Virus record (IMG/VR): IMGVR_UViG_3300005613_000300
Coordinates: 1-30,028 of that record
Length of the DNA: 30,028 nucleotides
Reading direction: 5' to 3' (one strand)
From: a virus
The notes under the pieces are model-generated. The model did no database searches, was not told the origin of the DNA, and saw only the letters and a program-made list of their open reading frames with translations. Made by a program: the position numbers and the translations under genes. Of this stretch, positions 24,242 to 30,028 are shown piece after piece; position 1 is the stretch's first letter; every line of letters begins with the position of its first letter.

Positions 24242-24253
24242 CGACATATTTAT
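24242..24253 (+). promoter_or_regulatory. CGACATATTTAT motif before the tail chaperone gene
   Basis: Identical over twelve bases to 18016-18027 and preceded by the same AA. It ends five bases before ATG 24259, with no TTG at the usual distance upstream, so it may depend on a phage sigma factor. Confidence 0.55.
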
Positions 24254-24258
24254 AGTAG

Positions 24259-24873
24259 ATGATTAAAGTAGAAATAGAAATTGATGGTGAATTAACAACT
24301 TACTCGTTCCCGACATCTTGGGACGACATAACAATATCCCAATATCAAAGGTTATATGAAATACCAAAAAGGGAGAGTAATGATTTATTTTATTATTTTG
24401 ATGTATTACACGCCTTATCCAACATAGAACATAAGGTTCTTCAACAAATGAGTTTTAGTGATTTTAAACAACTAACAGAACAACTACAATTCATTTATAC
24501 CCCCGTTGAAAATAAGAAACTAACGGCAATAGAATTGGAAGGGGATATGTATTATATTCACACAGATTTTAATAAATACACAGCAGGAGAGATTATCACC
24601 ATAGACACAATACTTCGTCAATACAACCACGAGTATATTAAGTGTATGACTGATTTACTATGTGTGTTTTTAAGAAAGAAAGAGAATGATAAGGTAGAAA
24701 TATTTACAACTGACTTACTAAATAGAAAAGAGTTATTTTCCAAGATTAAAATTGGGGATATAAATAGTGTGTTCGGTTTTTTTTTGTCTGGAAAAAATTC
24801 GTTAGAGACCAATATAAAGGACTCTATAAACGAGAACTCCCCCAAAAAGAAAGTAAGTTTAAAAGAAAATTAG
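24259..24873 (+). CDS. Tail assembly chaperone, short form (204 aa)
   Basis: The protein opens MIKVEIEIDGELTTYSFPTS followed by WDDITISQYQRLYEI, a pattern seen in Bacteroidota phage tail chaperone-like proteins, and is helical with a central beta pair (LEGDMYYIHTDFNKYTAGEI). Near its end the message contains a T9 run, so a minority of ribosomes are expected to shift into the frame of the 87-residue extension. The short form then has a charged C-terminus (SPKKKVSLKEN). Such chaperones coat the tape measure while the tail tube polymerises. It follows TerL and its own CGACATATTTAT motif, far from the tape measure gene, which is not the usual arrangement. Confidence 0.68.
   Translation: MIKVEIEIDGELTTYSFPTSWDDITISQYQRLYEIPKRESNDLFYYFDVLHALSNIEHKVLQQMSFSDFKQLTEQLQFIYTPVENKKLTAIELEGDMYYIHTDFNKYTAGEIITIDTILRQYNHEYIKCMTDLLCVFLRKKENDKVEIFTTDLLNRKELFSKIKIGDINSVFGFFLSGKNSLETNIKDSINENSPKKKVSLKEN
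24777..24783 (+). other. Slippery heptamer T TTT TTT for -1 frameshifting
   Basis: The nine T at 24777-24785 contain X_XXY_YYZ in register with the 24259 frame: T, then codons 24778-24780 and 24781-24783. A one-base slip back enters the frame open from 24768 to 25046. A second, weaker A_AAA_AAT site lies at 24792-24798. Confidence 0.6.
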
Positions 24874-25046
24874 GTGATGATAAAAAGTTAGATGAAAGAT
24901 ATACTTGGTTAGATTTTGTGTATAAGTTGATGATGGACTTGAAACTAAAAGAAAGTGAGGTATATGAAATGAATTACATTCATTGTCTAAACTGGTTAAG
25001 TTATTTTAAGAACCTTGAAGATATAAAAGATAAAAACAAATTATAA
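24783..25046 (+). CDS. Tail assembly chaperone, frameshift extension (long form 262 aa)
   Basis: This frame is open from 24768 to TAA 25044-25046, but has no ATG until deep inside, so independent start is unlikely. It encodes FVWKKFVRDQYKGLYKREL, a Lys/Asp-rich stretch and the helical YTWLDFVYKLMMDLKLKES then EVYEMNYIHCLNWLSYF, which resembles the second part of lambda gpG-T-type chaperones. Its coding character is clear and its end overlaps the next gene's ATG. Reading through from 24259 by a -1 slip gives 262 residues. The alternative is a missing base in the T run of the assembly, which would make one ordinary gene. Confidence 0.65.
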   Translation, partial: FVWKKFVRDQYKGLYKRELPQKESKFKRKLGDDKKLDERYTWLDFVYKLMMDLKLKESEVYEMNYIHCLNWLSYFKNLEDIKDKNKL

Positions 25047-25552
25047 TGGCTATTACAAACATAATCACATTAAATCAATTAATAAGTTGGTTTAACGACT
25101 TCCAACAACGACACTACTTTTTGAAGGACTTTGGATTTGGGGAAACATATGATATTGGGACATCAAGACAAATGAACTTTCCTTATATGTGGGTGTCTAT
25201 GAACGACAACTCAATTATTCAAGTTGGATCAAACAACAGGTCAGCAATCCCCCAATTTAGTTTTTCTGTAATGTTTATGGATAAGATAAATATTCAATCA
25301 AACTACTTTGATACAAATGGATTTAATAGTGATAATTCACAAGAGATATTAAGTGATACGACCCAATACTTACAGGATTTAATTGTTGAGGTTCAACAAG
25401 ACTGGCAACAATACGGGGTGTTGTTTGCTAGTGATGTATCATTTTTTCCAGTAATAGATGAAACCCCCGATAAATCAACAGGAGTTGTAGCAAACATCAC
25501 ATTCAAATTAAAACAAGTGAATTGTATTATCCCTGTTTCACCAATACAATAG
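25046..25552 (+). CDS. Tail terminator/completion-like protein (168 aa)
   Basis: Alpha/beta protein (MAITNIITLNQLISWFNDFQ ... FSFSVMFMDKINIQ ... DTTQYLQDLIVEVQQDWQQY ... VVANITFKLKQVNCI) whose helix-sheet-helix-sheet order fits the small proteins that cap the tail tube and join it to the head. It overlaps the frameshift extension by one base (TAATG) and precedes a 46-aa coiled-coil gene by three bases. Identification is by fold pattern and context only. Confidence 0.58.
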   Translation: MAITNIITLNQLISWFNDFQQRHYFLKDFGFGETYDIGTSRQMNFPYMWVSMNDNSIIQVGSNNRSAIPQFSFSVMFMDKINIQSNYFDTNGFNSDNSQEILSDTTQYLQDLIVEVQQDWQQYGVLFASDVSFFPVIDETPDKSTGVVANITFKLKQVNCIIPVSPIQ

Positions 25553-25555
25553 ATT

Positions 25556-25696
25556 ATGGGTATTAGAATAGTTAGAGACGGACAAGTAGTCCAAGAAGTT
25601 CCCAAAACTCAATTAGAACTAAAATTAGAGGAATTGGAAAGAAGAATTGAAGAATTAGAAAATAAGAATAAAACAAAAAAGAAAAAAAATATTTAA
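25556..25696 (+). CDS. Tiny coiled-coil protein (46 aa)
   Basis: Open frame from ATG 25556 to TAA 25694-25696, three bases after the terminator-like gene and four bases before the next fibre gene. It starts MGIRIVRDGQVVQEVPKTQL, a short beta hairpin, then forms one heptad coiled coil (LELKLEELERRIEELENKNK) and ends in a Lys run. The tight packing and regular heptads support real translation. A role as trimerising or tethering peptide for tail parts is speculative. Confidence 0.6.
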   Translation: MGIRIVRDGQVVQEVPKTQLELKLEELERRIEELENKNKTKKKKNI

Positions 25697-25700
25697 TAAT

Positions 25701-26612
25701 ATGATTAACTTATCAACCTTCTTTTCAGGTTTAGGTATAACAGGTGGGAACACCAAAGCCACAAACTTCTATGAATTTTGGAAGGGTATTGTTATGAATG
25801 GTGATACAGAAATAAACAACATCACGGAGTTTATGTCTTATTTGGGAACTAATCGTTATGAGTTCTTCAAGTCATTAAATAGTGATTACCCCGAAGTAAT
25901 TGATGAAACAAGTTTTTATTCCAACATAGATGATGTTAGAATATATGACTTTAAAACCTTTTATACTTATGCTGGTGAATATTTTGGGGGAACACCAGTA
26001 ACCCCTACACCAACACCAACTAATACTCCTACACCAACACCTACAAATACACCGACACCAAGTCCATCACCGGCAGTTGGTGATTATTTATTGGCAGAAA
26101 ATGGGGATAGATTATTAACCGAAAATGATGATACAATTGAGTATGACCCAATACCATCACCTACTCCCACACCAACTAATACACCAACACCAACCCCTAC
26201 TTATACACCATATTTAAGTTATTTCCCACCATATACAAATCAAACAGAGTTTATTTTAGCAGCAACAGGAGCAACAATACCGGCATCAGGGGAAATAGTT
26301 TTTAATAATGCTAATGCTTGTTATGACCCAAAAACGACAGTAATGAGAATATCTTATACAGATAGATTAGGTAATGATGTTGAAACAAAAGTTAAATCAT
26401 ATACAGGAGCAACAGGCACAAAAGAATTATTAACTTGGCAATTTAGCGATATGGGAAGTCTTAATGGCCCCAGTTTTTTATACCAAACAACTTCATTCAC
26501 AGATTATGGAACTTATTTACAATTAGTCCATACAGAAGGGAATGGAACTTGTGCTAGTGGTCTTTGGGATATTGGTGAAATAATACAATTGGCAATATAT
26601 CAACAACCTTAA
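25701..26612 (+). CDS. Fibre-like protein with PTPTPTNT linkers (303 aa)
   Basis: Residues ~1-98 form a helical module (MINLSTFFSGLGITGGNTKA ... FYTYAGEYFGG) that probably anchors to the virion. Two Pro/Thr linkers built from PTPTPTNT units (~102-125 and ~154-170) flank a small LLAENGDRLLTENDDTIEYD module. A ~130-residue beta domain follows (ATIPASGEIVFNNANACYDP ... GEIIQLAIYQQP) with two Cys. Pro/Thr linkers of this kind are extended and protease-resistant, so the C-terminal domain is displayed away from the particle. Likely adhesin or head/tail fibre; the linker length can change by slippage. Confidence 0.65.
   Translation: MINLSTFFSGLGITGGNTKATNFYEFWKGIVMNGDTEINNITEFMSYLGTNRYEFFKSLNSDYPEVIDETSFYSNIDDVRIYDFKTFYTYAGEYFGGTPVTPTPTPTNTPTPTPTNTPTPSPSPAVGDYLLAENGDRLLTENDDTIEYDPIPSPTPTPTNTPTPTPTYTPYLSYFPPYTNQTEFILAATGATIPASGEIVFNNANACYDPKTTVMRISYTDRLGNDVETKVKSYTGATGTKELLTWQFSDMGSLNGPSFLYQTTSFTDYGTYLQLVHTEGNGTCASGLWDIGEIIQLAIYQQP
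26004..26051 (+). repeat. Two 24-bp tandem repeats coding PTPTPTNT
   Basis: Copies at 26004-26027 and 26028-26051, each eight codons, with a few silent differences, followed by a degenerate third. They are a contractible linker in the fibre-like gene. Confidence 0.75.
26160..26207 (+). repeat. Second PTPTPTNT/TYT repeat pair
   Basis: Copies at 26160-26183 (PTPTPTNT) and 26184-26207 (PTPTPTYT), related to those at 26004-26051 and separated from them by the LLAENGDRLLTENDD module. Confidence 0.7.
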
Positions 26613-26640
26613 AAATAAAATAAAAAAATAATATAAAATT

Positions 26641-27405
26641 ATGGCAGATGTTAGAATAAGTGATTTACCAACATATACAGCAGACACCACAGGTGCGTAT
26701 TTGGTAATGAATGATAGTGGTAATACAACCACTTACAAAGTATTAAAAGAAGATATTGTTAGTGGTGGTGGTGGTTTAACCTATAATGAACTAACAAGAA
26801 TACCACAAGATATGGTGTGGGATGCTAAATATGGTGCTGGTGGTGGAGAAAAAGTGGCAGGAGGTTTAATGTATAATTATGCGAATACGCCAGTAGCAAT
26901 CTCAACAGGAACTTCATATGGTAATACAATCATAATGGAACCAGGTGATACATTAGATACTATTGAATTTCCAATACCAGGTTTTACATCAACAGGAACT
27001 ATAAATATTGGTTTATACTCAATAAGGCAGCGTTCAACAACCACAGGAACAAAGGCATATTCAGTTGGGGATTTATTACATACAATCACAACAGGATATA
27101 CAATTTCATCAAGTGGTGATAAAGTTATTACATCTATAAACTACACCGCTCAACAAGCAGAAACAAAAAATAATGTATATTTTATTATATTTCAAATTGT
27201 AGAAGCAGGATTTACATTATCCAGATTAGGAACAAATAACTTAATATCTCATATTGGGGGGGGTGGTAATATTGGTGGAATATATTACAGAACTTATTTT
27301 AATAGAATTGAAGGTAGTGGTAGTGAATTACCAGCTGATTTATCATTATATACTATAAGCACCGATACAAACCCTGGAATGTATTTTTCATATAAATTAA
27401 CTTAA
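26641..27405 (+). CDS. Short tail fibre-like protein (254 aa)
   Basis: The start MADVRISDLPTYTADTTGAY followed by LVMNDSGNTTTYKVLKEDI is the typical fibre N-terminal module (ISDLP...G.....V...G.T.KV....). After a Gly-rich hinge, the C-terminal ~180 residues are beta-rich (GDTLDTIEFPIPGFTSTGTI, NIGLYSIRQRS, then SGDKVITSINYTAQQAETKN), resembling a carbohydrate-binding jelly roll. It lies in a separate A-rich-leader unit between two tiny coiled-coil genes. A receptor-binding role is inferred. Confidence 0.68.
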   Translation: MADVRISDLPTYTADTTGAYLVMNDSGNTTTYKVLKEDIVSGGGGLTYNELTRIPQDMVWDAKYGAGGGEKVAGGLMYNYANTPVAISTGTSYGNTIIMEPGDTLDTIEFPIPGFTSTGTINIGLYSIRQRSTTTGTKAYSVGDLLHTITTGYTISSSGDKVITSINYTAQQAETKNNVYFIIFQIVEAGFTLSRLGTNNLISHIGGGGNIGGIYYRTYFNRIEGSGSELPADLSLYTISTDTNPGMYFSYKLT

Positions 27406-27415
27406 TAAATAAATT

Positions 27416-27577
27416 ATGGCAACAAAAGAAATATACCAAAGACAAGAAGACGCATCAGTAGTATTGATTGAAACTATTGAAATAGAAACCCCTTCTATTG
27501 AAGACCAAATTAAATCAAAAGAAGAACAACTATTGGAAATCTATAATGAAATCCAACAATTAAAGGAACAACAATAA
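27416..27577 (+). CDS. Tiny coiled-coil protein (53 aa)
   Basis: Open frame from ATG 27416 to TAA 27575-27577, ten bases after the fibre gene and three bases before the gp10-like gene. It has an N-terminal strand (ASVVLIETIEIETPSIED) and a C-terminal coiled coil (IKSKEEQLLEIYNEIQQLKE). This strand-plus-coil design matches the 46-aa protein at 25556, and both sit directly next to fibre genes. No known family. Confidence 0.6.
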   Translation: MATKEIYQRQEDASVVLIETIEIETPSIEDQIKSKEEQLLEIYNEIQQLKEQQ

Positions 27578-27580
27578 TAG

Positions 27581-28072
27581 ATGTCTAAAAAACTAATTAA
27601 AAGAAGGGCGCTTGATGAGTTTGCCCTTCTTTTTGTTAAGACACTTAAAGAACAACTCATCAACAACAAACCCTTTTCTAAAAGGGCATCAGGTCGTCTT
27701 GTTGAATCAATCAATATTAAAATTGATGAAAAGGAAGGTGGGGAAACAATCACCATATTAGCAGAGGATTACTTAAAGTTTGTTGATCGGGGGGTTAGTG
27801 GAACAATTAGAAAATACAATACCCCATATTCTTATAAGAGTAAAAAACCCCCCATTAATGTAATACTTCAATGGACGAGATTAAAGGGTATTCCACAAGA
27901 GGCAGCATATCCAATTCAAAACAAAATATTTAGATTTGGTCTTAAACCAACTAATGTTATTGATAAGACATTTAGAGAAATACAATACAGGTCTAAATGG
28001 ATTAACAGGTTTGAGGAAGAAATCACAAGTGAAATTATAGATACATTCAAAAAAACACTTGAATCTAAATAA
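27581..28072 (+). CDS. HK97 gp10-like head-tail/tail completion protein (163 aa)
   Basis: The core reads AEDYLKFVDRGVSGTIRKYN, then YSYKSKKPPINVILQWTRLKG and a PIQNKIFRFGLKPTNVIDKT helix, the layout of HK97 gp10-type proteins (Y...v..G......P...w...kg.......l......G..p..fi). These lie at the head-tail joint or start tail tube assembly. The first 18 codons contain a strong hairpin (27599-27633). Its 3' end overlaps the antisense HNH gene by eight bases. Confidence 0.75.
   Translation: MSKKLIKRRALDEFALLFVKTLKEQLINNKPFSKRASGRLVESINIKIDEKEGGETITILAEDYLKFVDRGVSGTIRKYNTPYSYKSKKPPINVILQWTRLKGIPQEAAYPIQNKIFRFGLKPTNVIDKTFREIQYRSKWINRFEEEITSEIIDTFKKTLESK
27599..27633. terminator. Terminator-like hairpin inside the start of the gp10-like gene
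   Basis: AAAAGAAGGGC pairs perfectly with GCCCTTCTTTT over 11 bp, with a 13-base loop, and the right arm ends in T's. It lies 18 bases after ATG 27581, inside codons 7-18. It could attenuate transcription of the downstream tail genes or lower translation of this one. Confidence 0.45.
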
Positions 28073-28514
28073 TGTGGTATTTTTGTTTGGCGATTAAATA
28101 TGATTGTCGGGCATCTTCTTCATTATCATATCTTCCAAGATAAATGGTTTTGTCGTTAATATGTATTTGAGCTTTCCACTTATTTCTTGTTTTATCCCAA
28201 GTATAACCCTTGTAATTGTTATTGAAACAATTTTGTTGATGATTAACCATTCGTAGATTAGAAATCCTATTATCACTTTTATCTCTATTGATGTGGTCTA
28301 ACATTTCAAACTCAACATTACCATAAGTCATATACCAAGCGAAGTGATGCCCATATACAGAATGTTTCCAATTACGACAATTACCAAATTGAATATATCC
28401 TTGTTTATTATTTCTAATAATTTCATTTCCTTTAATACCATATATTTTACCAGTTTCAGCATTATAGGTATATCCTTTTTGTTTTAAGATTTTACATTTT
28501 TCTAATCTATCCAT
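28065..28514 (-). CDS. HNH homing endonuclease with AP2 domain (149 aa)
   Basis: Starts at MDRLEKCKILKQK; the upstream in-frame ATG at 28583 would add 23 residues through the promoter-like AT-rich segment. The HNH core is H56-H57-F-A-W, then D73-H74-I-N-R-D and SDNRISNLRMV with Asn81. Residues ~100-145 (YKGYTWDKTRNKWKAQIHIN ... GRYDNEEDARQSY) are an AP2 DNA-binding domain, a common partner. The gene is a mobile unit inserted antisense between two tail genes. It has TATATTTATTATT five bases before its start and TTG 20 bases further, so it carries its own promoter. Its stop overlaps the gp10-like stop. Confidence 0.88.
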   Translation of the reverse strand: MDRLEKCKILKQKGYTYNAETGKIYGIKGNEIIRNNKQGYIQFGNCRNWKHSVYGHHFAWYMTYGNVEFEMLDHINRDKSDNRISNLRMVNHQQNCFNNNYKGYTWDKTRNKWKAQIHINDKTIYLGRYDNEEDARQSYLIAKQKYHII

Positions 28515-28518
28515 AATA

Positions 28519-28550
28519 ATAAATATATCAAAAACAGATAATAATTTCAA
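28519..28550 (-). promoter_or_regulatory. Promoter of the HNH gene, with near-leaderless spacing
   Basis: On the - strand: TTG at 28550-28548, 20 bases, TATATTTA at 28527-28520. It matches the TTG/TAnnTTT(G) pattern, and with a normal 7-base distance the transcript would begin at or within a base or two of ATG 28514. Confidence 0.5.
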
Positions 28551-28567
28551 ATATTTAATAATAAAAA

Positions 28568-30028
28568 ATGAGTTATTCCGCAATTACACTTCCGCACGAT
28601 TATATGGCAGGTTATAGTAGTATTCCATTAAAGGTATTTGATACAAACTACGACCAACTAAATCAATATAAGTATGTGGTAAATGCTGTGTATGATGATG
28701 TATTCATTACAACAGCAATCACATATTCATATCAAGGTCAATTACAAACCAAACTAACATCAGCAACCCCACATACATTTAAAAAGGGGGATTCCATTTT
28801 ATTAGATGATTATAACAATAATATCTACACAGGGTATTATAATATTTTATCAGTTGTTTCATCTACGGAGTTTGTAATCAATTTGTTTCTACAATCACCA
28901 ATACCATCTTATCCATTAAGGGCATCAAAGTTTTATAAATGGAAGTTGTCCCCCGATCAAGACGGGTATGGTAAATTGGATATGAGTAATGTGATGAAGG
29001 ACTTGGTGTCCCAAAATCTAACGGGAACACCTGTGAATTATGGTTTAATTTATGACGCACCTGATACTAAAAAGTGTTTTGGGTTATTAGCAGGTTATGA
29101 AGCTCAATATAAGTTTGAGTTTGAAGATAATGCCTTTTTAACAGGGGGTTTTGTTGGGTTTTATAATTCATCAATCACATCGTTAAATGGTATTCCATTT
29201 CAAATAGGACAAGTTATTCAAATTCAACAAAACGAAGTGGCTTGGAACTATACAGGTATAACTCAAAATGGGGCTTATGCTCAATACAATTCTTCTTCAC
29301 CTCACGGATTTTCAGCAGGACAACCAATACAAGTTCAAGGACAGACAACTTTAACGCAATACAACGGAAATACAACAGTATTATCAGTCCAATCAACAAC
29401 ATCTCTAACCACTTGGCAATCATATTGGGGTAGTTCAACAGTAGCAGGAACAATATGGGGACAACCAAGACCTGAATATAACACAACTGCTGTAATCACA
29501 GACATATATGTTGATGGTGTATTGGGAGTTGTTATTGAAACCAACTTGGCATTTGCTGGTTCATCACCTGTTATATCAGGGTCAATAACTTATCCTGGTA
29601 ATCAAACCCCCGAAATACTAACGGAATATAGTGATTACAACGCATTTTGTATCTATAACGCCCATATCAATAGAAAAGATTATTCTATTACGGCATTTGA
29701 CCCTTATGTAATTCAAAATAGGGCTTTTTCAGGTAATTCTATACCCACAATATTTCAACCTGAAACTTGTTATAGAATTGAAACAAACACAATAGGGTTC
29801 TTATTATTTCACACCTCATCGGCATCACTTATAGATGGGGTTATTTATGAATTCTTTGATTCAAACTATTCATTAATAGGTAAAATCAAATTAGATAAGA
29901 ATACAACAAGTCAAACTGACTTCTATGCCCCATTTGGATTAAATCAAATATCTAATAGTTCTTATGTGGATATTACTAATACCTTTTCATCTTATTCTGG
30001 TAATGTGAATACTTATGTTATGTATGGT
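28568..30028 (+). CDS. Tail tip/distal tail structural protein, 5' part (continues at 1-609)
   Basis: This frame starts at ATG 28568 (MSYSAITLPHDY) and is still open at the window edge. Joined through the 123-base overlap it ends at the TAA at 607-609, giving a 648-residue protein. It is rich in Ser, Thr, Asn, Tyr and Gln and looks mainly beta-structured, with no catalytic motif that I recognise. It lies just upstream of the 1025-aa hub-like protein and upstream of the fibre genes and tape measure, so a distal tail or baseplate role is inferred from context. The leader is A/T-rich, with TATTTAA at 28552-28558 and an A-run before the ATG. The antisense HNH gene ends its 5' side 53 bases upstream. 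The specific function is not certain. Confidence 0.75.
   Translation, partial: MSYSAITLPHDYMAGYSSIPLKVFDTNYDQLNQYKYVVNAVYDDVFITTAITYSYQGQLQTKLTSATPHTFKKGDSILLDDYNNNIYTGYYNILSVVSSTEFVINLFLQSPIPSYPLRASKFYKWKLSPDQDGYGKLDMSNVMKDLVSQNLTGTPVNYGLIYDAPDTKKCFGLLAGYEAQYKFEFEDNAFLTGGFVGFYNSSITSLNGIPFQIGQVIQIQQNEVAWNYTGITQNGAYAQYNSSSPHGFSAGQPIQVQGQTTLTQYNGNTTVLSVQSTTSLTTWQSYWGSSTVAGTIWGQPRPEYNTTAVITDIYVDGVLGVVIETNLAFAGSSPVISGSITYPGNQTPEILTEYSDYNAFCIYNAHINRKDYSITAFDPYVIQNRAFSGNSIPTIFQPETCYRIETNTIGFLLFHTSSASLIDGVIYEFFDSNYSLIGKIKLDKNTTSQTDFYAPFGLNQISNSSYVDITNTFSSYSGNVNTYVMYG
29906..30028. repeat. Terminal direct repeat (circular contig overlap), right copy
   Basis: Exact repeat of bases 1-123. Position 29906 equals position 1, giving a circular unit of 29,905 bp. 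It is most likely an assembler overlap on a circular or circularly permuted genome, which also fits headful packaging. Confidence 0.97.

Noticed and set aside
24840-24849. C/A run near the end of the chaperone short form as the main slippery site
   Set aside because: The bases do not give matching tandem codons in both frames; the T9 run does.
26004-26207. CRISPR-like array
   Set aside because: The repeats are in frame, encode Pro/Thr linkers, and have no unique spacers.
1-30028. Integrated prophage with attachment sites
   Set aside because: No integrase, no host flanks and the ends overlap as a circle.

Overview
The window is a complete small tailed-phage genome written as a circle. Its last 123 bases (29906-30028) repeat its first 123 bases exactly, so the unique length is 29,905 bp. 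The join falls inside a tail gene that starts at 28568 and ends at 609. A portal protein, PBSX-like large terminase, HK97-type capsid set and ~1000-residue tape measure, with no sheath gene, point to a siphovirus. The host is probably in Bacteroidota: the DNA is AT-rich (about one-third GC by eye), starts are preceded by A/T-rich leaders instead of Shine-Dalgarno sites, at least one promoter fits TTG-N20-TAnnTTTG, and protein styles such as XkdF-like protease, DUF6712-like connector and SFSKTI..LPG tail hub are familiar from phages of that phylum.

Layout. The only main divergence point is the 233-bp gap 17801-18033. Leftward from it run a sigma-70-like protein with a NUMOD-like C-terminus and a PD-(D/E)XK-type nuclease. 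Rightward run a 77-aa protein, a second sigma-like protein, small proteins, three methyltransferase-like genes (one lodged between the terminase subunits), then TerS/TerL, a tail assembly chaperone with an apparent -1 frameshift, tail terminator, two fibre-like proteins, two tiny coiled-coil proteins and an HK97-gp10-like protein. Next come an antisense HNH-AP2 endonuclease (28065-28514) and, across the circle join, tail tip/hub, fibres and tape measure (to 9745), protease, holin-like protein, scaffold-like protein, major capsid, a probable tail tube, an antisense 72-aa gene, portal, connector and a MuF-like minor head protein ending at 16605. Terminators lie after the capsid gene, after the tail-tube gene, after the portal block and after the 73-aa gene.

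How it works together. Almost everything is virion assembly and packaging. I recognise no DNA polymerase, helicase, primase, integrase or endolysin, so replication and lysis must rely on the host or on unrecognised genes. An AT-rich TATTTAT motif lies 4-6 bases before the first start codon of several transcription units, and 15-20 bases before others. Four copies are extended to CG(A)NATATTTAT. With two sigma-like proteins encoded back to back, the simplest reading is a phage-specific promoter that often gives leaderless or near-leaderless mRNA; an AU-rich translation enhancer is the main alternative.

Most notable: the motif and its pairing with two divergent sigma-like genes, the duplicated element between them, the T9 slippery site in the tail chaperone gene, the three-methyltransferase cluster coupled to the terminase, and the permuted head/tail module order. 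There is no gene-free stretch longer than 300 bases.
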